Positions 53,146 to 62,831 are shown, counted from the first letter of the stretch. The stretch: 64,000 bases of DNA from 66-474 sp051961995 (GCA_051961995.1 JBQCCR010000030.1:1-64000); one strand, 5' to 3'. Program-made: numbers and translations. The notes: generated from the sequence alone by a model not told the origin.

Positions 53146-54030
53146 ATGGCGACGCCCCCACCCGCTCCGCAACTCACGCACGCCGACATTCAACGCCGCC
53201 TGGCGATCCGCCAGGTTCTGATCTTCGGCGGTATCGTCGCGGCGATCTGTACCGTGAATGTGTTTACCGCGCTGGCCGATCACGCGCGCGAGGGCGATCC
53301 CCTGCAATGGTGGGAACCGGTGCTGTGGGAATACTCCAGCGCGGTGCTGGTCTGGGCGTTGATCCCCGCGATTGCCTGGCTGTACCGGCGCGCGCCCATT
53401 ACCGCGAACACCTGGCACCGGGCGGTGCCGCTGCATCTGGCCGCGACGCCCGTGTATTCGCTGATCCACGTCGGCGGCATGGTGCTGCTGCGCAAGCTCG
53501 GCTACGGCTTGCTCGGTGGCCACTACCGCTTCGGGCCCTGGCTCAGCGACTGGATCTATGAATATCGCAAGGATCTGGTCACCTACGTGCTGATCCTCGC
53601 CGGCCTGCAGGCTTTCCGCACCTACCGGTTGTGGCTGGAGAGCCAGAGCGCGCCGGCGGAAGCACCGCCCGCCTCCACGGAACCGGCCGCATCGGGGGCC
53701 GCGCCGCTGGAACGGCTGGTGGTGAAGAAGCTCAACCGCGAATTCATCCTCAACGCCGCCGACATCGATCGCATCGAGGCCGACGGCAATTACGTCACCA
53801 TCCACGCGCAGGGAAGCACCTGGCCGCTGCGCGAATCGCTGTCCGCACTGGAACGCAAGCTGGATGCGAAGCGTTTCGCCCGCGTGCACCGCGGACACAT
53901 CGTGAACCTGGATCGCATCCGCGAGATCCAGCCGTGGGACAGCGGCGATTACCGCATCGTGCTCAACGACGGCAGCCACGTGAACTTCAGCCGCCGCTAC
54001 CGCAGCCGCCTGCCGCAACTCTTCAATTGA
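53146..54030 (+). CDS. Membrane-bound LytTR-domain regulator
   Basis: A 294-residue protein. Four hydrophobic segments lie in the N-terminal 160 residues (about 22-42, 62-80, 95-115, 140-158), then an Ala/Pro linker and a LytTR DNA-binding domain (about 190-292: LVVKKLNREFILNAADIDRIEADGNYVTIHAQGSTWPLRESLSALERKL...VHRGHIVNL). It has no receiver domain, so it senses through its membrane part. Targets unknown; it follows purB by 12 bp on the same strand but is probably regulated apart. Confidence 0.85.
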   Translation: MATPPPAPQLTHADIQRRLAIRQVLIFGGIVAAICTVNVFTALADHAREGDPLQWWEPVLWEYSSAVLVWALIPAIAWLYRRAPITANTWHRAVPLHLAATPVYSLIHVGGMVLLRKLGYGLLGGHYRFGPWLSDWIYEYRKDLVTYVLILAGLQAFRTYRLWLESQSAPAEAPPASTEPAASGAAPLERLVVKKLNREFILNAADIDRIEADGNYVTIHAQGSTWPLRESLSALERKLDAKRFARVHRGHIVNLDRIREIQPWDSGDYRIVLNDGSHVNFSRRYRSRLPQLFN

Positions 54031-54144
54031 TTGGTCGCAACCACGGCGCCGCTCGTCACCGGATCGCGCCGTTCGTCCCACATCGGCTTGCGGTGATGCG
54101 TGACGCCGCCTAGCGTGCGCGCATTCCTGATCGGGAGCCGCACG

Positions 54145-56094
54145 ATGCGCACGCCGTTTCGCCACTGGATGATCGCCGGACTTGCCACCCTGCTGGCCGG
54201 CTGCGGCGGCCATGTCGCACCGCCGCCCGCGGCGGATGCCGGCTGGGCGCATTACGGCGGCGACGCCGGCGGTTCGCGCTACTCGACCGCCGCGCAGATC
54301 ACGCCGCAGAACGTGGATCACCTCAAGGTCGCCTGGACGTTCCGCACCGGCGAGCACGGCGCGGGCTTCCCGGGCGACGAATGGGTTTCGCACATGACCG
54401 CGGAAGCCACGCCGGTCCTCTACGACGGCGCGCTGTATTTCACCACCAGCACCACGAATGTCGTGGCGGTGGATGCTGCGACCGGCAAGCTGCGCTGGCG
54501 CCATGATTCACACGTGCCGAAGCTCTGGTACTCGGATGCGGCCTCGCGCGGCGTCACGCTGTGGGTGGACGAGCAGTTACCCGCCGCCGCGCCCTGCCAC
54601 GCGCGCATCTTCGCGCCCACGCTGGACAGCCGGCTGCTGGCACTGGATGCGAAGACCGGCAAGCTTTGCCAGGACTTCGCCGACCACGGCGTGCTGGAAC
54701 TCGCGCAAGGCATTCATTCCACCTACAAACCTGGCGACAAATTCCGCAACTACCTGGTCACCTCGCCGCCGGTGATCCTGGATGGCAAGGTGATCATGGG
54801 CTCATCCGTGGGCGACAACCGCGGCGTGGAACTGGAGCATGGCACCGTGCGCGCCTATGACGCGCGTAGCGGAAAATTCCTCTGGGGCTGGGATCCGATT
54901 CCGCGCGACCCGTCCAATCCGGTGTACGCACAATGGAACGCGCACGCGGCGCAGGTGACCGGCGCAGCGAATGCCTGGGCACCGCTGTCGGTGGATCCGC
55001 AGCGGCACCTCGTGTTCGTGCCGACCGGTTCGGCCAGCCCGGATTTCTTCGGCGGCGAGCGTCCGGGCGACAACCGCTGGGCGAATTCCGTCGTCGCGCT
55101 GGATGGCGACACCGGCAAGCTGGCGTGGGGCTTCCAGCTCGTGCACCACGACCTGTGGGATTACGACAGCGCCGCGCAGCCGTCACTGGTCACGTTGCAA
55201 CACGACGGCCGAACGATTCCCGCAGTGATCCAGCCGACCAAGACCGGCATGCTGTTCACCTTCGATCGCGAGACCGGCAAGCCGGTATTTCCGATCGTGG
55301 AGAAACCCGTTCCGCAGGACGGCGTGCCGGGCGAAGTGCCGTCGAAGACGCAGCCGTTCCCGCTCGCGCCCGCGCCGCTGGTGCGGCAAGGCCCGGTGAC
55401 CAAGGATGACCTCGCCCACATCTCGTTCGGCTGTCACCTGGAACGTTACAAATCCGAAGGCATCTTCACGCCGCCGAGCCTGCGGGGGACGATCGAGCAA
55501 CCCGGCTACGCCGGCGGCGTGGAATGGGGCGGGCTGGCGTTCGATCCGCAACGGCAGATCGCAGTAGTCAACACCAACGACCTGCCGATGCTGGTCGCGC
55601 TGGTGCCGCGCAACGAACTGGAGTCGCAATCGGACTCGCCCGAATACAAGGACTGGGATTTTTCGCGCATGCGCGGCACGCCCTATGCCATGCGCCGCAA
55701 GGCATTCATGTCGTCGCTTGGCACGCCCTGCGTCAAGCCGCCGTGGGGCGAACTGACGGCCGTGGACATGCGCACAGGCACGCGGCTCTGGCAGGTTTCC
55801 CTCGGGAATGCGGTGCTCAATCACTGGAACGCCGGCGTGCCGGGCATGGGCGGGCCGATCGTCACCGCGTCGGGCGTGGTGTTCGTGGCCGCGACGGTGG
55901 ATGACGACATCCGCGCCTTCGACATCCGCAACGGCAAGCTGCTGTGGCAATACAAGTTGCCGGCCGGCGGCCAGGCCACGCCGATGACCTACGCAATCAA
56001 TGGGAAACAGTATCTGGTGATCGTGGCCGGCGGACACGGGCCGCTCAACACCAGGCGCGGCGACTACGTCATCGCCTTCGCCTTGCCGCAGTGA
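54145..56094 (+). CDS. PQQ-dependent dehydrogenase, lipoprotein form
   Basis: A 649-residue beta-propeller dehydrogenase. The signal has lipobox LLAGC, so the enzyme is probably tethered to a membrane. The propeller has recurring W-motifs (TGKLRWRH, KFLWGWD, TGKLAWGFQ, NGKLLWQYK) and HHDLWDYDSAAQPSLV, typical of the glucose/quinate/shikimate PQQ group. The usual five N-terminal membrane helices of Gcd are missing. Substrate not predictable. No pqq biosynthesis genes are in view. ATG 54145 has GGGAG upstream. Confidence 0.85.
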   Translation: MRTPFRHWMIAGLATLLAGCGGHVAPPPAADAGWAHYGGDAGGSRYSTAAQITPQNVDHLKVAWTFRTGEHGAGFPGDEWVSHMTAEATPVLYDGALYFTTSTTNVVAVDAATGKLRWRHDSHVPKLWYSDAASRGVTLWVDEQLPAAAPCHARIFAPTLDSRLLALDAKTGKLCQDFADHGVLELAQGIHSTYKPGDKFRNYLVTSPPVILDGKVIMGSSVGDNRGVELEHGTVRAYDARSGKFLWGWDPIPRDPSNPVYAQWNAHAAQVTGAANAWAPLSVDPQRHLVFVPTGSASPDFFGGERPGDNRWANSVVALDGDTGKLAWGFQLVHHDLWDYDSAAQPSLVTLQHDGRTIPAVIQPTKTGMLFTFDRETGKPVFPIVEKPVPQDGVPGEVPSKTQPFPLAPAPLVRQGPVTKDDLAHISFGCHLERYKSEGIFTPPSLRGTIEQPGYAGGVEWGGLAFDPQRQIAVVNTNDLPMLVALVPRNELESQSDSPEYKDWDFSRMRGTPYAMRRKAFMSSLGTPCVKPPWGELTAVDMRTGTRLWQVSLGNAVLNHWNAGVPGMGGPIVTASGVVFVAATVDDDIRAFDIRNGKLLWQYKLPAGGQATPMTYAINGKQYLVIVAGGHGPLNTRRGDYVIAFALPQ

Positions 56095-56142
56095 TGACTG
56101 CGAGCCGGCGCGGAGGAAGCTCCGCGCTGGCTACAATTGGGC

Positions 56143-57342
56143 ATGAGCAAAGTCGCGCGCAAAGACATCCCCATTGAAGTCCACGCCAGCGCACGCCAGC
56201 CGCTCGGCATGCCGGCTTCGCGTTTCCTGCGCGATTACTGGCAGAAACGTCCACTGCTGATCCGCCATGCGTTTCCGGATTTCGTTCCGCCATTGATGCC
56301 CGACGATCTCGCGGGGCTCGCGTGCGAGGAACTGGCGCTGTCGCGGATCGTGTTGCGCGACGTGAGGCGGAACAAATGGAATTTGCGAACCGGCCCCTTC
56401 GCCGAATCCGATTTCGCGAACCTGACCGAGTCGCACTGGACGCTGCTGGTGCAGGACGTGGACAAGTGGGACGCGGATGTCGCCGCCCTGCTCGACCATT
56501 TCACTTTCCTGCCGAGCTGGCGCATCGACGACGTGATGGTGAGCTACGCGACGGACGGCGGCGGCGTGGGCGCGCACCTGGACCAGTACGACGTGTTCCT
56601 GCTGCAGGGGCTGGGGCAACGGCACTGGAGCATCAGCACCGATCGGCGCGCACCGCATGATTTTCGCACCGACACCGAATTGAAATTGCTGAAGCGCTTC
56701 CAGCCGACCCACGCGTGGACGCTCGATCCCGGTGACATGCTCTACCTGCCGCCCGGCATCCCGCACGACGGCGTCGGCATCGGCGAGTGCATGACCTTTT
56801 CGGTCGGCATGCGCGCACCGGCGAGTTCGGAACTGCTGGTCGAGTTCGCCGAACAGGTCGCCGCCGCCCTGCCCGAATCACAACGCTATGCCGATCCCGA
56901 CCTGCGCGTGACCGCCGGGCCGGGCGAGATCGACGCGGCCGCACTGAAACGTGCGCGCGCGGCGCTCGGCGCGTGCGCGCAGGCCATGGACGGGGGAGCC
57001 TTCGCGGATTTCTTCGGCCGCTTCATCACCTCCTGGCGCAGTGCCCAGAACGTCGCGCCGCCGCCTCGGGCTCCCGGCGCGAAGGCGCTGGATGGAAAAC
57101 TGGAAGGCAGCACGTTCCTGCGCAACCCCTGGAGCCGTTTCGCCTGGCGGCGGACCTCGCGCGGAGCGGTCCTTTACGCTGGCGGCGAAGCCCGCGCCTG
57201 TCCGCCGGCGTGGGCGCGCGCGCTGTGCGGCTCGCGTGCCCTTTCCGGCGCGGAGCTGGCGACATTGCCGCAACGCGCGGCGGGTGTTGCCCTGCTGGCC
57301 TCGCTCGTGCAAGCGGGCCATGTGGCGGTGCGGCGGCGCTGA
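56143..57342 (+). CDS. roxA: Ribosomal protein uL16 arginine hydroxylase-like JmjC/cupin oxygenase
   Basis: A 399-residue Fe(II)/2-oxoglutarate oxygenase of the YcfD/RoxA group, which hydroxylates an arginine of 50S protein uL16 in E. coli. The facial triad is visible as HLD in GAHLDQYDVFLLQ and H in LPPGIPHDGVG, with SRFLRDYWQKRPLLIRHAF at the N-terminus. The C-terminal helical and winged region is present. ATG 56143; a possible -10 (TACAAT, 56132-56137) ends 5 nt before it, so the mRNA may be leaderless. Confidence 0.88.
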   Translation: MSKVARKDIPIEVHASARQPLGMPASRFLRDYWQKRPLLIRHAFPDFVPPLMPDDLAGLACEELALSRIVLRDVRRNKWNLRTGPFAESDFANLTESHWTLLVQDVDKWDADVAALLDHFTFLPSWRIDDVMVSYATDGGGVGAHLDQYDVFLLQGLGQRHWSISTDRRAPHDFRTDTELKLLKRFQPTHAWTLDPGDMLYLPPGIPHDGVGIGECMTFSVGMRAPASSELLVEFAEQVAAALPESQRYADPDLRVTAGPGEIDAAALKRARAALGACAQAMDGGAFADFFGRFITSWRSAQNVAPPPRAPGAKALDGKLEGSTFLRNPWSRFAWRRTSRGAVLYAGGEARACPPAWARALCGSRALSGAELATLPQRAAGVALLASLVQAGHVAVRRR

Positions 57343-57400
57343 AAACGCGTCACAATCCGTTGCACGAGTGCAGCCCGGCTGCCGACCGCCAGAAAATCGC

Positions 57401-58378
57401 GTGGCAGAGATTTCCGTGATCCAGGACGACTTCACCGTAGAAACTTCCGACTGGTCGAACGAACGCGACCGCGCCGCGTTGTGCGCCGTGCGCGAAGAAG
57501 TGTTCGTGCGCGAACAGGGCGTGCCACCGGAAATGGAACTGGACGACGACGATCCGCGCAGCGTCCACGTGATGGCACGTGCGCTGGACGGGACAGTGGT
57601 CGCGGCCGGGCGCCTGACGCCCTCCGGCCAGATCGGCCGCATGGCGGTGCTCAAGGACTGGCGCGAGCGCGGCGTGGGCAGTGCCTTGTTGCAGCTGCTG
57701 CTGGAGCAGGCGCGCACGCGCGGCATGCCGGAAGTGCGATTGCACGCGCAGGCGGCCGCGACCGATTTCTATGTCAAGCACGGTTTCGAAATCGCCGGCG
57801 AAGAATTCATGGAAGCCGGCATCGCGCACCGGCCGATGCGCGTGGCGATCGCGGCCTTCGCCGGACCGCCGCGTCCGCCGCCGCTGCCGCGGCCCGAATC
57901 GAAGGTGTTGAGCGTGCAGACCCGCGAGCAGCTGATCGAGGCGACGCTCGCGGTGCTCAGCGGCGTGCGCCATGAATTGCGTATCCTGGTGCGCGAGCTG
58001 GATCCGATGTTGCTGGACGATTCGGCGTGCCTCGTCGAACTTCGGCGCATCGCGATCTCCGGGCGCGGCGCCTGCATCCGCGTGCTGGCGCAGGACATCA
58101 GCCGCGCCCAGCACGCGGGCAATCGCATGCTGGACCTGGCGCAGCGGCTGCCCTCGGTGATCCAGTTTCGCCGGCCGGTCGAGAACGTGGATTGCGACTA
58201 CCCTTCCGCGTTCATGTGCACCGATGCCGGCGCCTACCTGTTCCGCCCGGTCGCACAGCGCATGGAGTCAGTCGGCTCGACCTGCGCGCCGGGGCGTGCG
58301 GCGCAATTGCAGGCGCTGTTCGACCAGGTCTGGGAACGCTCGGAATCCATGAGCGAGCTGCGCCCGCTGAAAATTTGA
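57401..58378 (+). CDS. GNAT acetyltransferase with extra C-terminal domain
   Basis: A 325-residue protein. The first 150 residues are a GNAT domain (VREEVFVREQGVPPEMELDDDD, acetyl-CoA loop IGRMAVLKDWRERGVGSALLQLLL, FYVKHGFEIAGEEFMEAGIAH), close to ElaA-type. After a Pro-rich linker (about 150-165) comes a separate domain (about 170-325) of the sort seen in DUF7931, without known function. GTG 57401 is chosen; GTG 57416 is possible. It is 58 bp after the RoxA-type gene. Confidence 0.82.
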   Translation: MAEISVIQDDFTVETSDWSNERDRAALCAVREEVFVREQGVPPEMELDDDDPRSVHVMARALDGTVVAAGRLTPSGQIGRMAVLKDWRERGVGSALLQLLLEQARTRGMPEVRLHAQAAATDFYVKHGFEIAGEEFMEAGIAHRPMRVAIAAFAGPPRPPPLPRPESKVLSVQTREQLIEATLAVLSGVRHELRILVRELDPMLLDDSACLVELRRIAISGRGACIRVLAQDISRAQHAGNRMLDLAQRLPSVIQFRRPVENVDCDYPSAFMCTDAGAYLFRPVAQRMESVGSTCAPGRAAQLQALFDQVWERSESMSELRPLKI

Positions 58379-58525
58379 GCACACTGCGCCGGACCACGCG
58401 TCCGCACCGGCTCAATGCGAGCTGACCGGCGGGCATTGAATTGCCGCAGCGCAGCACCAACTCGGTATAACTAGCTATAATTCGCGACTGGCTCGCGGCC
58501 GGCGGGCGAACGTGAGCCGCGATCC

Positions 58526-61387
58526 ATGACAGGTGATGGCGTGAGCGACAGCGACAATCAGTTGCAGGCTTTGTCTCCGCGACAATTCTTCGAGTCTTCC
58601 CAGCTCGGTGGCGGCAACGCCGCCTATGTCGAGCAGCTTTACGAAGACTGGCTGCGTGACGCGCAGTCTGTGCCGCGGCCGTGGCGCGCGTACTTCGACG
58701 GCTTCAGGGGCCGCAACGACGTGCCGCACTCGGATGCGATCGCGCGCATCGAGCGCGCGCAGAAGTTGAACGGCCACGCGCGAGTCATTCCCGTGGACGA
58801 AGCGCACGCGCGCAAGCAGGCCGGCGTGCTGCGGCTGCTGACCGCATTCCGCTCGCGCGGGCACCTCGCCGCGGATCTCGATCCGCTGGCGATCGCGCCG
58901 AAGATGCCGGCGCCGGACCTGGACTTGCCCTTCCACGGCCTGGCGGAATCCGATCTCGACACCCTTTTCGACTGCGGCACCTTCGCCGGCGGCGGCCAGC
59001 GCATGAAGCTGCGCGAGTTGCGCGACCGCCTGCGCGCGACGTATGCGCGCACCATCGGCGCGGAGTTCATGCACATCAGCGACGTCGAGCAACGCCGCTG
59101 GATCTACTCGCGCCTGGAAAAGATGAGCGGCGATCCCGGCCTCTCCGCCGACGATCGCAGGCGCGTGCTGCACAAGCTGACCGCCGCGGAAGGCCTGGAA
59201 CGCTACCTGCACACCCAGTACGTCGGCCAGAAGCGCTTCTCGCTGGAAGGCGGTGACTCGCTGATCCCGTTGCTGGACGACCTGGTGCGCCGTGCGGCCA
59301 GCCAGGGCGTGCGCGAGCTGGTGATCGGCATGGCCCATCGCGGGCGCCTGAACGTGCTGGTCAACACGCTCGGCAAGCCGCCGCAGAAATTGTTCGAGGA
59401 ATTCGAGGGCAAGTTCGACCATCCGGACGATCCGGCGCACTCGGGCGACGTGAAGTACCACATGGGCTTCTCCGCCGACATCGCAACGCCCGCGGCCAAC
59501 GTGCACCTCGCGCTCGCGTTCAACCCTTCGCACCTGGAAATCGTCAACCCGGTGGTGGCCGGTTCCGTGCGTGCGCGCCAGACCCGCGTGCACGACGGCT
59601 CGCACGGCTGCGCGCTGCCGATCCTGATCCACGGCGACGCCGCGCTTTCGGGCCAGGGCGTCAACATGGAATTGTTCAACATGTCGCAGACGCGCGGCTT
59701 TCGCGTCGGCGGCACCGTGCACATCGTGGTCAACAACCAGATCGGTTTCACCACGCCGGCGTACGAGGGTCGCAGCACGCTGTACTGCACCGACGTCGCC
59801 AAGATGGTCAACGCGCCGGTGCTGCACGTGAATGGCGACGATCCGGAAGCGGTGCTCCAGTGCGCGCGGCTCGCGTTCGATTTCCGACAGGCGTTCCACA
59901 AGGACGTGGTGATCGACCTGGTCTGCTATCGCCGCCACGGCCACAACGAAGCCGACGAGCCCGCCGCAACGCAGCCGGTGATGTACGCGAAGATCAAGCA
60001 GACGCCGACCACGCGCGAGTTGTATGCCAAGCGCCTGGTGGAGGCGAAGCTGATCGGCGCCGATGACGCGCAGCAGGCGTCCGAGAGTTATCGCGAGCGG
60101 CTGGAAGCCGGCAAGCCGGTGACGGAGCTGGCCGACAAGGCCTCCAAGCCGATGGTGGACTGGACCCGCTACGCGCATGGCACCCTGGCGCAAGCGGTCG
60201 CCACCGGCGTGGATCGCAAGACGCTGGATCAGCTCGCGACGAAAATCCTCACCGCCCCGGAGGGCGTGAAACTGCAAGCGCGCGTCGCCAAGATCTATGA
60301 CGACCGCCGGAAGATGGCCAGGGGCGAGCTGCCGCTGGACTGGGGCTATGCCGAGAACATGGCCTACGCCACGCTGGTGGCGCAGAACCATTCGCTGCGC
60401 CTGGTCGGCCAGGACGCCGGCCGCGGCACCTTCTTCCACCGCCACGCCGAATTGCACGACACCGCCAGCGGCAACGTCTACACGCCGCTGCAACACGTGC
60501 GCGAAGGTGTCACCGTGGAAGTGATCGATTCGCTGCTGTCGGAAGAAGCTGTGATGGCGTTCGAATACGGTTATGCGACCGCCGATCCCGACACGCTGGT
60601 GCTGTGGGAAGCGCAGTTCGGCGATTTCGCCAACGGCGCGCAGGTGGTGGTGGACCAGTTCCTCTCCTCCGGCGAAGCCAAGTGGGGCCGCCTGTGCGGG
60701 CTGGTGCTGCTGCTGCCGCACGGCTACGAAGGCCAGGGGCCGGAACATTCCTCCGCACGCCTGGAGCGTTACCTGCAGCTGTGCGCGCTCGACAACATGC
60801 AGGTGTGCGTGCCGACCACGCCAGCGCAAATGTTCCACATGCTGCGCCGGCAGATGCTGCGCGATGCACGCAAGCCGCTGGTGGTGATGACGCCGAAATC
60901 GCTGCTGCGCCACAAGTTGGCGACCTCCTCGCTGGACGACCTCGCCAATGGCACCTTCCAGCTGGTGATCCCCGACTCGCGCATCGCCGATGCGAAGAAA
61001 GTCAAGCGCGTGGTGCTGTGCTCTGGCAAGGTCTATTACGACCTGTTCGAGGCGGCGGAAAAGGGCAAGCTCAACGATGTCGCCTTGATCCGCGTCGAAC
61101 AGTTGTATCCGTTCCCGCGCCAGGAAGTAAGCGAGCAGCTCGCGCGCTATCCGAAAGCACGCGAAGTGATCTGGTGCCAGGAGGAACCGATGAACCAGGG
61201 TGCGTGGTTCCAGATCCGCCACCACCTGCAAGCCAGCATCGGCGCCGAACACAGCCTGCATTACGCCGGCCGCGTGCGTTCGCCGGCGCCGGCGGCCGGA
61301 CACTACAACACCCACGTCGCCGAACAGAATGCGCTCGTCACCCAAGCGCTGGGCGGGAAGGTGGGCGACGACCACGCGTTGGAATAA
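58526..61387 (+). CDS. odhA: 2-oxoglutarate dehydrogenase E1 component
   Basis: E1 decarboxylates 2-oxoglutarate with thiamine diphosphate and passes the succinyl group to OdhB. The 953-residue protein has the N-terminal linker helix (ARIERAQKLNGHARVIPVDEAHARKQAGVLRLLTAFRSRGHLAADLDPL), FSLEGGDSLIPLLD, HRGRLNVLVN, the TPP-binding FNPSHLEIVNPV and IHGDAALSGQG, and LPHGYEGQGPEHSSARLER. Length is standard. ATG 58526 and GTG 58541 are both possible. First gene of odhA-odhB-lpd. A TATAAT (58475-58480) lies about 45 bp upstream. Confidence 0.96.
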   Translation: MTGDGVSDSDNQLQALSPRQFFESSQLGGGNAAYVEQLYEDWLRDAQSVPRPWRAYFDGFRGRNDVPHSDAIARIERAQKLNGHARVIPVDEAHARKQAGVLRLLTAFRSRGHLAADLDPLAIAPKMPAPDLDLPFHGLAESDLDTLFDCGTFAGGGQRMKLRELRDRLRATYARTIGAEFMHISDVEQRRWIYSRLEKMSGDPGLSADDRRRVLHKLTAAEGLERYLHTQYVGQKRFSLEGGDSLIPLLDDLVRRAASQGVRELVIGMAHRGRLNVLVNTLGKPPQKLFEEFEGKFDHPDDPAHSGDVKYHMGFSADIATPAANVHLALAFNPSHLEIVNPVVAGSVRARQTRVHDGSHGCALPILIHGDAALSGQGVNMELFNMSQTRGFRVGGTVHIVVNNQIGFTTPAYEGRSTLYCTDVAKMVNAPVLHVNGDDPEAVLQCARLAFDFRQAFHKDVVIDLVCYRRHGHNEADEPAATQPVMYAKIKQTPTTRELYAKRLVEAKLIGADDAQQASESYRERLEAGKPVTELADKASKPMVDWTRYAHGTLAQAVATGVDRKTLDQLATKILTAPEGVKLQARVAKIYDDRRKMARGELPLDWGYAENMAYATLVAQNHSLRLVGQDAGRGTFFHRHAELHDTASGNVYTPLQHVREGVTVEVIDSLLSEEAVMAFEYGYATADPDTLVLWEAQFGDFANGAQVVVDQFLSSGEAKWGRLCGLVLLLPHGYEGQGPEHSSARLERYLQLCALDNMQVCVPTTPAQMFHMLRRQMLRDARKPLVVMTPKSLLRHKLATSSLDDLANGTFQLVIPDSRIADAKKVKRVVLCSGKVYYDLFEAAEKGKLNDVALIRVEQLYPFPRQEVSEQLARYPKAREVIWCQEEPMNQGAWFQIRHHLQASIGAEHSLHYAGRVRSPAPAAGHYNTHVAEQNALVTQALGGKVGDDHALE

Positions 61388-61425
61388 CAACACTCGTTAC
61401 GCCACTCTGACCAATTTGACGACCA

Positions 61426-61565
61426 GAGCGGTTTGCAAAGCGTAGCGAGCGAAGGCAGGTTGCGCGTCGCCGGAGTGCAGGAACCGGAGTGTACACGTCA
61501 GTACACGAGGATTCCGAGCGCCGCCGGCGCGCAGGATGCCGAGCGCAGTAGCTTTGCAACCGCTC
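61426..61565. repeat. MITE-like structured element between odhA and odhB
   Basis: GAGCGGTTTGCAAAGC (61426-61441) and GCTTTGCAACCGCTC (61551-61565) form terminal inverted repeats with one missing base. Inside are GTGTAC/GTACAC (61489-61506) flanked by GGAA/TTCC, plus loosely paired arms. The left 52 bp recurs at 28.7 kb. No coding potential is visible. Confidence 0.75.
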
Positions 61566-61579
61566 GATAAGGATTGCCC

Positions 61580-62812
61580 ATGTCTATCGAAGTGAAGGTC
61601 CCGGTCCTGCCCGAATCGGTCAGCGACGCCACCATCGCCAGCTGGCACAAGAACCCGGGCGACGCGGTCAAGCGCGACGAGAACCTGGTGGACCTGGAGA
61701 CCGACAAGGTGGTGCTGGAAGTGCCCGCGCCCGCCGATGGCGTGCTGAAGGAAATCCGCGCAAGCCAAGGCGCCACCGTCGGCAGCCAGGACGTGATCGC
61801 TGTGATCGAGGAAGGCGCGGTGGCGCAAGCCGCGCCGGCCGCCGCTGCGAAGAAGGAGGCGCCTGCGCCGCAGAAGCAGGAATCGAAGCCCGCCGCACCG
61901 GCCAAGGCCACTCCGGCCCCGAGCGCCGCGGTGGAATCGCTCTCCCCCGCCGGCCGCCGCGTCGCGACCGAAGAGCGGATCGATCCTTCGCAGGTGCAGG
62001 GCACCGGGCGTGACGGCCGCGTCACCAAGGAAGACCTGGTGAATTACGGGAAAGGCGCGCCGGCGCCTGCAGCGCGTGCAACCGAAACCCGCGCGCCCGC
62101 CCCGGTCGGCCCCCGCGCCGAAGAGCGCGTACCGATGACGCGCATGCGCGCGCGCATCGCCGAGCGGCTGATGCAGTCCAAGAATTCGATCGCGATGCTG
62201 ACTTCGTTCAATGAAGTCAATCTCGCGAAAGTGGTCGCGATGCGCAAGCAGTTGGGCGAGCAGTTCGAGAAGGCGCATGGCGTCAAGCTCGGCTACATGA
62301 GCTTCTTCGTGCGCGCAGTCTGCGAAGCGCTGAAGCGCTACCCGGTGGTCAATGCCTCGGTCGACGGCAACGACATCATCTATCACGGCTACCAGGACAT
62401 CTCGGTGGCGGTGTCCACCAACCGCGGCCTGGTCACGCCGGTGCTGCGCGATGCGCAATCAATGGGCTTCGCCGAAATCGAAAAGACCATCGGCGACTTC
62501 GCCAGGCGCGCGCGCGAAGGCGGCCTGACGCTGGAAGAACTCCAGGGCGGGACCTTCACCATCACCAATGGCGGCACCTTCGGCTCGCTGTTCTCCACGC
62601 CGATCGTCAACCCGCCGCAGAGCGCGATCCTCGGCATGCACACCATCAAGGAGCGTGCGGTGGTGGAAAACGGCCAGGTCGTCGCCGCGCCGATGATGTA
62701 CATCGCGATCTCCTATGACCACCGCATCATCGACGGCAAGGAAGCGGTGCTGTTCCTGGTGGACATCAAGAACCAGCTCGAGAACCCGCAGCGGATGTTG
62801 CTGGGCCTCTGA
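61580..62812 (+). CDS. odhB: Dihydrolipoamide succinyltransferase (E2 component)
   Basis: E2 core of the 2-oxoglutarate dehydrogenase complex. The 410-residue protein has a lipoyl domain with K43 in DLETDKVVLE, an Ala/Pro linker, a peripheral-subunit-binding domain (about 118-155, SPAGRRVATEERIDPSQVQGTGRDGRVTKEDL) and the catalytic domain ending in SYDHRIIDGKEAVLFL with active-site His and Asp. AAGGA lies 7 nt before ATG 61580. Confidence 0.96.
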   Translation: MSIEVKVPVLPESVSDATIASWHKNPGDAVKRDENLVDLETDKVVLEVPAPADGVLKEIRASQGATVGSQDVIAVIEEGAVAQAAPAAAAKKEAPAPQKQESKPAAPAKATPAPSAAVESLSPAGRRVATEERIDPSQVQGTGRDGRVTKEDLVNYGKGAPAPAARATETRAPAPVGPRAEERVPMTRMRARIAERLMQSKNSIAMLTSFNEVNLAKVVAMRKQLGEQFEKAHGVKLGYMSFFVRAVCEALKRYPVVNASVDGNDIIYHGYQDISVAVSTNRGLVTPVLRDAQSMGFAEIEKTIGDFARRAREGGLTLEELQGGTFTITNGGTFGSLFSTPIVNPPQSAILGMHTIKERAVVENGQVVAAPMMYIAISYDHRIIDGKEAVLFLVDIKNQLENPQRMLLGL

Positions 62813-62831
62813 TCGATTGCAAGGAACCGTA

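Noticed and set aside
51736..54504. 922-codon frame opposite purB and the LytTR gene
   Set aside because: Shadow of two genes; low-complexity His/Arg sequence and no ribosome site.
58475..61393. 972-codon open frame antisense to odhA
   Set aside because: It mirrors a clear odhA gene; composition is His/Arg/Ala-rich from high-GC codon shadow, with no family motifs.
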